Of a DNA stretch of 64,000 bases, positions 7,673 through 14,943 are shown piece by piece. This stretch comes from Prochlorococcus marinus XMU1404. GTDB taxonomy: Bacteria; Cyanobacteriota; Cyanobacteriia; PCC-6307; Cyanobiaceae. Where the stretch lies: the NCBI RefSeq assembly GCF_017696175.1, contig NZ_JAAORE010000002.1, positions 248,001 to 312,000 on the forward strand, written 5' to 3'. The notes below the pieces were generated by a model. The model searched no databases, was not told the DNA's origin, and worked only from the letters and a program-made list of their open reading frames with translations. Positions within the stretch are counted from its first letter, which is position 1. Every line of letters starts with the position of its first letter. The position numbers and the translations under genes are program-made.

Positions 7673-7969
7673 ATGACTGTTCATCAAGAGTACGAAATAA
7701 AAATCAATCTAAATGAATTGATAGAGAAAAGGATCCCTTGCTGTGATTTGCTTCATCCACAGCATTGTTTAACTGAAAAACAAGTCTCTGAAATTGCACA
7801 TGACATTCGTATGGATTTAAATTTGCATGATCTTTATAGGCAGGTAGATCAGCACATCATGAAATATGTTAATGCGGCTGGCATTGATAACAAAGATCAT
7901 TGGGTTGAACCACAACTTCCAGATTTGGAAAGAGATTTAAAAGAAGAAGTAGGTATAGAGTTTGATTAA
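7673..7969 (+). CDS. conserved hypothetical protein, 98 aa
   Basis: ATG at 7673. A soluble acidic protein with KRIPCCDLLHPQHCLTEKQV in the first half; the three Cys and two His there could bind a metal. The C-terminus is DHWVEPQLPDLERDLKEEVG. No membrane segment. It has the look of a conserved picocyanobacterial gene; function not recognised. Confidence 0.7.
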   Translation: MTVHQEYEIKINLNELIEKRIPCCDLLHPQHCLTEKQVSEIAHDIRMDLNLHDLYRQVDQHIMKYVNAAGIDNKDHWVEPQLPDLERDLKEEVGIEFD

Positions 7970-7985
7970 TCCTTTTTTTTAACTA

Positions 7986-8135
7986 CTAATATATGTATTT
8001 TTTTTCTAAATCATCTATTAATTTATAAATACTTTTAGCTGATCTTTTTCTTTTCTTGAGAATTGTAAAAACTATAAATGCAATAAATACTATGATAATA
8101 GGGGTGAAAATTATGAATTCATAATTCATAGCCAT
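7986..8135 (-). CDS. small single-span membrane protein, 49 aa
   Basis: ATG at 8135, stop at 7986-7988. A long hydrophobic segment (FIIFTPIIIVFIAFIVFTIL) is followed by a strongly basic stretch KKRKRS and a short charged helix (YKLIDDLEKKY). The inside-positive pattern suggests N-out, C-in orientation. It converges on the 98-aa gene. Function unknown. Confidence 0.55.
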   Translation of the reverse strand: MAMNYEFIIFTPIIIVFIAFIVFTILKKRKRSAKSIYKLIDDLEKKYIY

Positions 8136-8297
8136 CAAATAATAATGATCTAATATTTAAGTTATTAAAATGTGCAAATCAATAAAATAGGTACTTTATA
8201 CAAATTATTTTCACAATAAAAAATTAAGATTTCCTATAAAAAAAAGAAAGTATAAAAAATTCTTTATAGATTATTTACCAAACAAAATTTAATACTA

Positions 8298-8486
8298 ATG
8301 CTAGTGATTAATTATTTTGCCTTAACAATCAGTGAGATGGGGATTGGTAAAATGGAGTTAGCCGTTATTGGAACTGTAGTTTTATTATTTCCAATATTGT
8401 TTATTTATGCATCTAAAAACCTTGATGCAAAGGGGGTTTTCGAATGGATGATGGAGAAACCCAATGATTGGATAGGTAAAAAATAA
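8298..8486 (+). CDS. small membrane protein, up to 62 aa
   Basis: ATG at 8298; internal ATGs at 8337 and 8352 could be the true start, the latter preceded by GGGGATTGG. One membrane span (LAVIGTVVLLFPILFIYA) is followed by a soluble tail SKNLDAKGVFEWMMEKPNDW. The C-terminal half looks strongly gene-like and is probably conserved in Prochlorococcus. The role is unknown; size and topology would suit an accessory subunit of a membrane complex. Confidence 0.6.
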   Translation: MLVINYFALTISEMGIGKMELAVIGTVVLLFPILFIYASKNLDAKGVFEWMMEKPNDWIGKK

Positions 8487-8507
8487 AACTTTAACAATAT
8501 CCTCTTT

Positions 8508-8849
8508 CTAATCTAATTTTAAATTTTCTAAACTACTAAAAGCAAAGTCATAAATTTGGCACTTATTTTCTAAATCATTAACTATTGAATTTTTTAGCAG
8601 AGAATAATCTATCAACTTATTGAGTTTATTATTTTTAAATTCCTTATTAGTCTCTCCAGTAGCAAATGCCAAAGCTCCTTCATAAGAAATACCGAATTTA
8701 GTAGTGTTACAGTAAGTTCTAGTGAATTTATTAGAAATCTTTTTAGTATATTTCTCAATACTTTTAGAGGTTACATCTACTGAGTAAACTGGACTACTAA
8801 ACAGAAGAAGAAAAGTTAGAGTAAATATCGCAAAAACTTTTTTGATCAT
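8508..8849 (-). CDS. exported small protein, 113 aa
   Basis: ATG at 8849. A clear signal peptide (MIKKVFAIFTLTFLLLF, then SSPVYS) with cleavage likely after residue 23. The mature part has two Cys (TYCNTTKFG and ENKCQIYDFAF) that could form a disulfide, and the segment FGISYEGALAFATGET. Probably periplasmic or lumenal. No recognised enzyme motif. Confidence 0.7.
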   Translation of the reverse strand: MIKKVFAIFTLTFLLLFSSPVYSVDVTSKSIEKYTKKISNKFTRTYCNTTKFGISYEGALAFATGETNKEFKNNKLNKLIDYSLLKNSIVNDLENKCQIYDFAFSSLENLKLD

Positions 8850-9154
8850 AATATTTCATGAATTGCAAATTTAATATAATTAAGAATTACTAAATGCTGA
8901 TAATGTTTTATTAAAAATTATAGAAATTGAAAATTTTTATTTGATCAAGAGATATTTCATATTTTGGAACTTAAAAACTCTCTAAATAAATATCTTATAG
9001 TTTTAAATTTTTTTGATAATATTTTTTAAAAAACGCTTTATTGCTTTTGACATAATTAAACAATACATATCAATAGTTACACAAACCAAAAAATTCTTAA
9101 GTATTCAATAAATAATTATCCAAAAGTAAATAAATTAATTATTAAATATATATA
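8850..9154. other. intergenic region with no gene seen
   Basis: About 300 bases of very AT-rich sequence between a minus-strand and a plus-strand gene. All frames are broken by stops. No clear hairpin with a T run, no tRNA and no repeat was seen. Confidence 0.5.
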
Positions 9155-9415
9155 TTGAGCTATGGAAATGTATTTGAACATGAATTATTCTTTATAGTAA
9201 GAAACAAATACAAAATTAATATGACATTACCAGAATTTATATATGCTCCTATTGATGGCGGAACAATACATAAATATGAAATTAGCGGTGGTAAGAGAAA
9301 ATTCTTGAGATTTATAGGTTGTTATTTGGGCCAGTGCAATTTCCACAAAAATATTGATGATGCTATTGATTACATAAAAAATTTGAAAGAATCACAAAAG
9401 ATACAAAAAACATGA
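9155..9415 (+). CDS. hypothetical protein, 86 aa
   Basis: TTG start at 9155; the next in-frame ATG is at residue 23. Soluble, slightly basic, with motifs HELFFIVRNKYKINMTLPEF and KRKFLRFIGCYLGQCNFHKN. Composition argues for a real gene, but I know no family. The weak start and the 300-base empty upstream region lower certainty. Confidence 0.5.
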   Translation: MSYGNVFEHELFFIVRNKYKINMTLPEFIYAPIDGGTIHKYEISGGKRKFLRFIGCYLGQCNFHKNIDDAIDYIKNLKESQKIQKT

Positions 9416-9573
9416 AATTAATATACATAAATACTACAGGTAATCAGTATTTTTAAAGAACTACATAATTATTGCTACAAATAATAGAGAATTTTCTTTT
9501 TATAAGAAATTGATTATTTACTTGAGTTATAGTTCCCAAAGATAAACAGTCAATTAAAAAAAGAAATTAATTT

Positions 9574-10896
9574 ATGGAAAACAGACAAATTAATTTTTTT
9601 AAATCAAAAGACTTTAATACCGTTCTTAAGCCATTTAAAAAAGGAACGGTAGTAAAAATTGACTCATTTGATGTTAGAGAAAATCAAAATGAATTAAAAG
9701 TTGGTTTATTAGGTTGGTATGCAATTTGTCCCTCAAAAGAACTAAAAAAAAATAAACTCCATTATTTTTCACTCTATGAGGAGCCGCTTGTTCTTTATAG
9801 AGATGAGAATGAAAACGTTAGGTGCATAAAAAATATTTGTCCACATAGAGGGGCTTCCTTTTTTGGAGGAACATTATCAGATGGAGTAATAACCTGTCCA
9901 TATCATGGAGCTAAGTTCTCATCTGGGGGAAGTTGCCAAAATCTGGATAGAATCACATGCAGCCATATAGTTGATAATAACTACGATAACTACGCCAAAA
10001 GAATTCATTTATCTCAATACAAAACTTCAGAAATAAATGGATATATTTTTGTACAATTTTCTAAAAAATCTGAGACTGATTTAAATAATATAAGTGAAGA
10101 TACACCTATAAGTAACTACGAATTATATGAAAATGGTTTTTCACATAAGGATTATGTCTTTGAGGAGGTATTAGTTGATTTCAAATGTGATTGGTCAAGG
10201 ATTATCGAAAATCACTTAGATATCCTTCACATCTTTTGGGTTCATGGCGATACTATCCCTGATAAAGATGTTAATAAAAACGTACTAGTTAGTTTTAACC
10301 AGAAAATTAATATTAATCCTAAATACATTGAAAGTATTTATTTTTACAAGAACGACCCTACAAAAGAATTTATCCGGATTAAATACATTCCACCTGGAAG
10401 GATATTAATTTACAAAGGGGATCCTTCCTCATCAAGATATTTACAAGTTTTAGACCATATACCACTAGGTAATAACAAAGCAAGAGTAATAGTTAGACAC
10501 TATAGGAAGTTTTTAAGAAATAAACTACTTAATAACCTCTTATTATTTAAAGAAACTCAAAGAAAAATTTTTTATAAGATATTTGATGAGGATTATATGA
10601 TTTTAAAAACACAAACATATAACCACAATATGGGATTTATTAGTAAGGACGAAATAAAATTATTGGGAGAAGACAGAATAATAAATTATTTCTGGAAATG
10701 GTACAAGAAGTCTGAAGATAAAGATCTACCATGGAAAAATATTAATAAAACCCAAAATCTTAATGTATATGACGAAGTAATATTGAAATATCCACCTGAA
10801 ATAAAGAAGTTAGAAAATATAAATAATTTAGATATCATAAGAAAAACATTTGTACGATTTGCTGCTCCTTTAATATTTTTTATGTTAATAATATAA
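9574..10896 (+). CDS. Rieske non-heme iron oxygenase, pheophorbide a oxygenase-like
   Basis: 440 residues. The Rieske centre is C89-P-H91 plus C108-P-Y-H111, with the usual 16-residue spacing between the pairs. The mononuclear iron site is ENHLDILHIFWVH (N213, D216, H219, H224), and a C-terminal hydrophobic segment (FAAPLIFFMLII) anchors it in a membrane. This layout matches the plant/cyanobacterial PaO/Tic55/Lls1 group, which oxygenate cyclic tetrapyrroles or related substrates using ferredoxin electrons. The C-terminal CxxC of plant PaO is not seen. The substrate is unknown. It is followed 4 bases later by a 33-aa membrane peptide and then an ABC ATPase on the same strand. Confidence 0.85.
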   Translation: MENRQINFFKSKDFNTVLKPFKKGTVVKIDSFDVRENQNELKVGLLGWYAICPSKELKKNKLHYFSLYEEPLVLYRDENENVRCIKNICPHRGASFFGGTLSDGVITCPYHGAKFSSGGSCQNLDRITCSHIVDNNYDNYAKRIHLSQYKTSEINGYIFVQFSKKSETDLNNISEDTPISNYELYENGFSHKDYVFEEVLVDFKCDWSRIIENHLDILHIFWVHGDTIPDKDVNKNVLVSFNQKININPKYIESIYFYKNDPTKEFIRIKYIPPGRILIYKGDPSSSRYLQVLDHIPLGNNKARVIVRHYRKFLRNKLLNNLLLFKETQRKIFYKIFDEDYMILKTQTYNHNMGFISKDEIKLLGEDRIINYFWKWYKKSEDKDLPWKNINKTQNLNVYDEVILKYPPEIKKLENINNLDIIRKTFVRFAAPLIFFMLII

Positions 10897-10900
10897 ATTT

Positions 10901-11002
10901 ATGAAGAAAGTAAATAGACCTTCGTGGTTGAATTGGCTTTATCTTTTTATATTTATTTTAAGTTCAATTCAATTGGTTATATTTTGGAGTAATAAGTTTT
11001 AG
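10901..11002 (+). CDS. 33-aa membrane microprotein between oxygenase and ABC ATPase
   Basis: ATG at 10901, stop TAG at 11000-11002. A basic N-terminus (MKKVNRPSW) leads into one membrane helix (WLYLFIFILSSIQLVIFW). It sits 4 bases after the oxygenase stop, and its stop codon shares a base with the GTG of the ATPase, so translation looks coupled. It resembles single-helix accessory subunits in size; function unknown. Confidence 0.55.
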   Translation: MKKVNRPSWLNWLYLFIFILSSIQLVIFWSNKF

Positions 11003-11790
11003 TGGTTAATAATTTTTGGTTTGAGGCAAAAAACATAAATTGTTTTAAAAATGGTGTTAGAGTAATTAAAGATTTAAATCTAAAGATATCGCATTCAGAA
11101 AATGTAATATTAATTGGACCAAATGGTTCAGGTAAATCATCCTTAATAGAGTTAATTAATAGAAACATATATCCAGTAATAGCGAACGAATCGAAACTAA
11201 AAATATTTGATAAAGAACTTATAAATCTATGGGAACTAAGAAAAAGAATAAGTACTGTAAATAATGAAATTAAAAATAGAATAAATCCATATCTACAAGT
11301 TTTTGATTTAATTTTAAGTGGATTATATGGAAGGTATTGTTACATACAAAATAAATCTGAAAGTGACTTTTATAAGGTAGAAGAATTTATGAATAAAATG
11401 AACATAAAAAATTTATCTAATAAATATTTTTCCTATTTATCAGATGGAGAAAAACAAATTTCACTCATTGCTAGGGCGTTAATAAAAAAACCAGATGTCT
11501 TAATCCTAGATGAACCAATTGCAAATTTAGACTATAAATCAAAGTTTTTTATAGTAGATAAGATTAATGAATTATCAAAATTAAATACCAAAATTTTATG
11601 TGTAACACATGATATTTCAATGATTACAGAAATTTATGATCGTGTCATAATGCTAAAAGATGGTAAGATAATCGCTGATGGTTATCAAAATAAAGTTATA
11701 AATCGTGAAAATCTTAAAAATTTATATGGTATTGAAGTAGAGGTAACTAAAAAAAATGGATATTGGAATATAAACAGATTATCTAAATAA
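11002..11790 (+). CDS. ABC transporter ATPase without partner permease nearby
   Basis: 262 residues, GTG start at 11002. Walker A GPNGSGKS is at residues 39-46, the signature YLSDGEKQIS lies mid-protein, Walker B DVLILDEP follows, and the switch His is in CVTHDISM. The signature has LSDGE in place of LSGGQ. It resembles single-domain ATPases of the YlmA/ModF type or of metal/cobalamin importers. No permease or binding protein lies beside it, so it may act with a membrane partner elsewhere or have a non-transport role. It overlaps the convergent zinc-ribbon gene by 8 bases. Confidence 0.85.
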   Translation: MVNNFWFEAKNINCFKNGVRVIKDLNLKISHSENVILIGPNGSGKSSLIELINRNIYPVIANESKLKIFDKELINLWELRKRISTVNNEIKNRINPYLQVFDLILSGLYGRYCYIQNKSESDFYKVEEFMNKMNIKNLSNKYFSYLSDGEKQISLIARALIKKPDVLILDEPIANLDYKSKFFIVDKINELSKLNTKILCVTHDISMITEIYDRVIMLKDGKIIADGYQNKVINRENLKNLYGIEVEVTKKNGYWNINRLSK

Positions 11791-11971
11791 TAATTATAAA
11801 AATAACTAAAGCGATAGCAATAAATACAAATTTTTTGCTTTTTAAAAAAGAAGAGGATTTATTTTTAAATGAAGAAGAGCCACATCTCGAGCACACAATC
11901 TTACCCCCTAAAGATCGATCTGAGACGAATGAAGAACATCCACAATTAAAACAAACCCTATTTAAGCTCAT
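11783..11971 (-). CDS. zinc-ribbon membrane protein, 62 aa
   Basis: ATG at 11971. Cys pairs C7-x2-C10 (plus C12) and C27-x2-C30 form a small zinc ribbon, and a C-terminal hydrophobic anchor (KKFVFIAIALVIFIIII) follows a Ser/Lys linker. Cytosolic zinc ribbons tethered to the membrane occur in many small bacterial proteins of unknown role. The plus-strand frame over the same bases lacks such features and is taken as a shadow. Confidence 0.65.
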   Translation of the reverse strand: MSLNRVCFNCGCSSFVSDRSLGGKIVCSRCGSSSFKNKSSSFLKSKKFVFIAIALVIFIIII

Positions 11972-12040
11972 CTATAATAAAATTTTAAGCAATTTTAATT
12001 TAATTATATTGCTTAAACAATGTAAAGAAAAACTTCAAAT

Positions 12041-12118
12041 TAAATATGATAATGAGAATCTATTGCAATAAGGTTTCTTTTAGTGCATAATTGATAATAA
12101 TTCTCATTATCATATTTA
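12041..12118 (+). promoter_or_regulatory. promoter flanked by two Fur-box-like sites in a 19-base inverted repeat
   Basis: Bases 12041-12059 and 12100-12118 are perfect inverted repeats of 19 bases, 40 bases apart. The right arm lies in GATAATAATTCTCATTATC (12093-12111), which matches 16 of 19 positions of the classical Fur box. The left arm begins GATAATGAGAATC (14 of 19 over 12048-12066). Between them TTGCAA (12063-12068), 17 bases and CATAAT (12086-12091) form a promoter reading towards the CRP-family gene. Iron-dependent repression by Fur is the likely meaning. Confidence 0.8.
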
Positions 12119-12123
12119 ATTTA

Positions 12124-12711
12124 ATGAATTTCCATAGTTATGGAGAATCCCCCTCAAAATCAGTAAGGATAATAACTGGACAATCCGTTTTAATTGACCC
12201 TTCATCAAGACCAAAAGGTACATGTCTAGAAGTAGAAAATGGAATTGCTAGAGTTTACTGCCCTTGCGAAGAAACGGAAGGTATGACACTCGCTTTCTTA
12301 CAATCAGGGGATCAATTAAGAACGGACCTTTTATGTAGTGAGGGTGTCTGTGTTGAGGCTTTAACAGATTTATCGTTTCATAGTAATGTAAATATTGATC
12401 CGAATATTGGTTTCGATGCAGTTAATGAATGGACTTTACAACTCCTTAGAATTAGACACTTAGGTAATGCAGAACAGCGGTTACAAGCGCTGTTTTCAAT
12501 ACTAGTAAATCGTTTAGGTAGAAGATGTGGCCAATGGTGCGAGTTACCTTTTAGGTTGACTCACGAGAGGATTGGTGAACTAATCGGTTCTACACGGGTA
12601 ACATCAACAAGATTAATTTCTAAATTAAGATCATCTGAGTTATTACTAGCTCCTATTGGAACCCAAACAGTCAGTGTTGCGCCTTCTTTTATTGAAACAT
12701 CGCCACTATAA
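12124..12711 (+). CDS. CRP/FNR-family regulator, Cys-rich, in the iron cluster
   Basis: 195 residues from ATG at 12124; a longer frame from TTG at 12091 would run through the Fur-box-like site and is unlikely. The C-terminal half has a winged helix-turn-helix (LTHERIGELIGSTRVTSTRL) like CRP/NtcA. The N-terminal half is short and lacks the GELA...R.A cyclic-nucleotide pocket. It has seven Cys (TC, YCPC, LCSEGVC, RCGQWC), which could sense redox state or bind a cofactor. The Fur-like operator and the ferritin neighbour suggest a second-tier iron-stress regulator. In Prochlorococcus a CRP-family gene close to ferritin is known to respond to iron. Confidence 0.85.
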   Translation: MNFHSYGESPSKSVRIITGQSVLIDPSSRPKGTCLEVENGIARVYCPCEETEGMTLAFLQSGDQLRTDLLCSEGVCVEALTDLSFHSNVNIDPNIGFDAVNEWTLQLLRIRHLGNAEQRLQALFSILVNRLGRRCGQWCELPFRLTHERIGELIGSTRVTSTRLISKLRSSELLLAPIGTQTVSVAPSFIETSPL

Positions 12712-12715
12712 GAAC

Positions 12716-13006
12716 ATGAAGGAATCACAATCAATTACTAACAACTTGCTAATGGAAGTAGATGTTCTATCAAATAGACTCAGAAATATAAAACAATCTT
12801 TCAAAACTACCGATAATAAAGCTTTGAAAGAAAGGTTATTTTCTGAAAATAAAAATATTTTTAAAAGAGTTAATGAGATCTATAAAATAGCTGAGCTCTT
12901 AAATAAAAAAAATAATGAGGAAATTAACTTTTCTAATTTACTTGTTGAAATAACTAAAAGAACTTTGAATGAAAGTAAATTTAAAACTAATTTATTTTTT
13001 CTTTAA
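12716..13006 (+). CDS. small coiled-coil protein, 96 aa
   Basis: ATG at 12716, 4 bases after the regulator stop and in the same direction, so probably co-transcribed. It is Lys/Asn/Glu-rich and predicted helical throughout (LLMEVDVLSNRLRNIKQSFK, then ALKERLFSENKNIFKRVNEI). No membrane span. Its last 15 bases overlap the 3' end of the convergent ferritin gene. Function unknown; by context it may belong to the Fur-controlled unit. Confidence 0.55.
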   Translation: MKESQSITNNLLMEVDVLSNRLRNIKQSFKTTDNKALKERLFSENKNIFKRVNEIYKIAELLNKKNNEEINFSNLLVEITKRTLNESKFKTNLFFL

Positions 13007-13546
13007 ATCACTATCTATCAATAAGATTGCAGAAGGTTGATTAGAAGCAAACTTTACTTTGCCAAGTATATTTGCGAATTCATCTTCTGATTTAGTTTGA
13101 GCCTCAACAATTGGATCTAAAAATACGTTAGTTCTTGTATCTGAAATTCTCTCTGCAATAGAATAAAGTTGTTGTAAAGATGAAGTTAAATCAGCCTCCA
13201 TGTTAAAAGAATAAGAAATAAGATCTTCTATTGAATCCCATGTTTGAACTGGTGCAGGAATTTCATCTAATTTTACGCTTTGTCCTCTTGCGATTAAGTA
13301 ATCTGCAAATTTCTGGGCGTGCTCCATTTCACCTAGTGATTCACTTAGAAAATGAGAGGCAAATCCATTTAAATCACGTTCTTGAAACCAAAGATACATA
13401 GAGAAATATTGAACATTGGCATATCTTTCCATCGTTAGATGTTCAAAAATGTTATCCAATAAACTATTGTCTATGGGTTGAGCAACTGCTCTTCCAGACG
13501 GTCCAAAATTAATTAATTTCTTAGTTGTTAAATTATTTTCATTCAT
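12992..13546 (-). CDS. ftn: ferritin
   Basis: 184 residues, a four-helix ferritin. Candidate ferroxidase ligands are E40 (MERYANVQY), E73 and H76 (EMEHAQKF), E117 (NMEADL) and Q150 (EAQTKSED). The N-terminal 30 residues form an extension before helix A. Ferritin oxidises Fe(II) and stores it as a ferric mineral in the cytosol. It lies in a cluster with a Fur-box-like regulator gene and an FbpC-like ATPase. A further Fur-box-like site lies 85 bases upstream of its start. Confidence 0.93.
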   Translation of the reverse strand: MNENNLTTKKLINFGPSGRAVAQPIDNSLLDNIFEHLTMERYANVQYFSMYLWFQERDLNGFASHFLSESLGEMEHAQKFADYLIARGQSVKLDEIPAPVQTWDSIEDLISYSFNMEADLTSSLQQLYSIAERISDTRTNVFLDPIVEAQTKSEDEFANILGKVKFASNQPSAILLIDSDLKKK

Positions 13547-13597
13547 TTTCGAATTAGAAACTATATAAATAATACAACATTTTGTATAAATTAGTAA

Positions 13598-13649
13598 TTG
13601 ATTAATCCTTTAAATTAAATAAAATAATATGATAATGAAAATCAATCGC
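13598..13649 (+). promoter_or_regulatory. promoter with Fur-box-like site before the Lys/Cys peptide
   Basis: TTGATT (13598-13603), 16 bases, TAAAAT (13620-13625), then GATAATGAAAATCAATCGC (13631-13649), which agrees with the Fur box at 15 of 19 positions and covers the expected start point. The site lies between the divergent ferritin gene and the 40-aa peptide gene and could act on either. Confidence 0.55.
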
Positions 13650-13659
13650 AATACTATAA

Positions 13660-13782
13660 ATGAATATAGAATACAGTTTTTCTGAACTGCTATTAGTTAA
13701 TAAAATATATTCAAGTAAAAAAAAGAAATGTAAAAAGAAAAAATGCTCTAATTGGAAGGGGGGTAAGTGTAATTGCCTATAA
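13660..13782 (+). CDS. Lys/Cys-rich peptide, 40 aa
   Basis: ATG at 13660, stop TAA at 13780-13782. The first half is ordinary (MNIEYSFSELLLVNKIYSS); the second is a basic run with four Cys (KKKKCKKKKCSNW, then GGKCNC). The Fur-box-like site ends 10 bases before the ATG. The Cys spacing CxxxxC...CxC could bind a metal or iron-sulfur centre, or act as a small chaperone or RNA-binding peptide. It converges on the FbpC-like gene, 7 bases apart. Short, but its composition and control region favour a real gene. Confidence 0.5.
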   Translation: MNIEYSFSELLLVNKIYSSKKKKCKKKKCSNWKGGKCNCL

Positions 13783-13789
13783 TTAAAAA

Positions 13790-14848
13790 TTATATATATA
13801 CCTTATGTGCTCCAGGATATAAAAAATAATAACTATTTTTATTAATAGAAAGAGAACATTTATCACCATAATTTAGGAGATTATTAATATCAGTTCTAAC
13901 CCTCAATATGTCTTCATTAATAGATACTTTATATATAAGATATTCTCCAAGAAATTCTTTAGATATTACATTGGCATTTCCAGATTCTGATCTTTCAATT
14001 GAAATAAATTTAGGCGAAATTGACATACTATCGATATACATTTTGTTTAATAGCCCTGAACTATCTATTTCCCCTAAACATGAAAAAAATGTATTACCTT
14101 TCTTTTTAAGATTAATTATATTATTTCCTAAAATAAAACTACTAACAAATTTAGTTTTGGGATTATTTAAAAGGTTAATTGGTCTATCAATTTGATGTAT
14201 TTTACCTTCATTCATAACGGCAACTTTATCGCAAATTGACATAGCTTCTTCAGGATCATGAGTAACCATTAATCCACTTGCATTACAACCTCTTAAAATG
14301 TTTGGTAGTTCACTTCTCAATTTTAGTTTGACATGCATATCAAGACTACAAAATGGTTCATCTAATAAAATAAAACCTGTACCTGGAGCAAGAGCTCTTG
14401 CAATAGCGAGTCGTTGTTTTTGGCCTCCAGACAATTGATGTGGGTATCTTCCTACAAAACTATCAAGACCAACAATATTTAATAAGTAGTCAACTCTAGT
14501 TTTATCTTTCTTGTTCTTCAAACCAAACATTACATTTTCCATAACAGTTAAGTGCGGGAAAAGTGCGTAATCTTGAAAAACCATACCAATATTCCTTTTC
14601 TCAGGGCAAAGAATTCTTTTGCTATTTGAAATCTCTATACCATTTAGAGAAATCTTTCCTAATGAGGGATATTCGAAACCTGCGATTAATCTTAAAAGAG
14701 TAGTCTTTCCACACCCGGAAGGGCCAAGCAAACCTAATAATTCACCATTTTTAATTTTCAGGTTAACTTCATTCAATATCCAATTTGAATATTCTTGATT
14801 ATCATATTTATGATGCAAATCATCAATTATTAATGCATCATTATTCAC
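13790..14848 (-). CDS. FbpC/FutC-like ABC importer ATPase (probably iron)
   Basis: 352 residues, GTG start at 14848. Walker A GPSGCGKTT is near residue 42, the Q-loop is in GMVFQDYALFPHLTV, the signature LSGGQKQRLA near 141, Walker B FILLDEPFCSLD, and the H-loop MVTHDPEEAM. The C-terminal 110 residues are the regulatory extension of the FbpC/PotA/CysA group. These ATPases import ferric iron, thiamine, polyamines or sulfate. The iron call rests on the adjacent ferritin and Fur-like sites. No permease is in the window, so its partners must be elsewhere. Confidence 0.8.
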   Translation of the reverse strand: MNNDALIIDDLHHKYDNQEYSNWILNEVNLKIKNGELLGLLGPSGCGKTTLLRLIAGFEYPSLGKISLNGIEISNSKRILCPEKRNIGMVFQDYALFPHLTVMENVMFGLKNKKDKTRVDYLLNIVGLDSFVGRYPHQLSGGQKQRLAIARALAPGTGFILLDEPFCSLDMHVKLKLRSELPNILRGCNASGLMVTHDPEEAMSICDKVAVMNEGKIHQIDRPINLLNNPKTKFVSSFILGNNIINLKKKGNTFFSCLGEIDSSGLLNKMYIDSMSISPKFISIERSESGNANVISKEFLGEYLIYKVSINEDILRVRTDINNLLNYGDKCSLSINKNSYYFLYPGAHKVYI

Positions 14849-14943
14849 AAAAAACTACTTCTTTAAAACTTTTAAACTAGCAGAAAATAATCACTTAAAA
14901 TATTTCTTGTATAATTTTATACACCAATCAATCTGTCAAATTA

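Noticed and set aside
11835-12071. 78-codon plus-strand frame
   Set aside because: Opposite strand encodes a zinc-ribbon plus membrane anchor; the plus product has no such features and runs into the left Fur-like arm.
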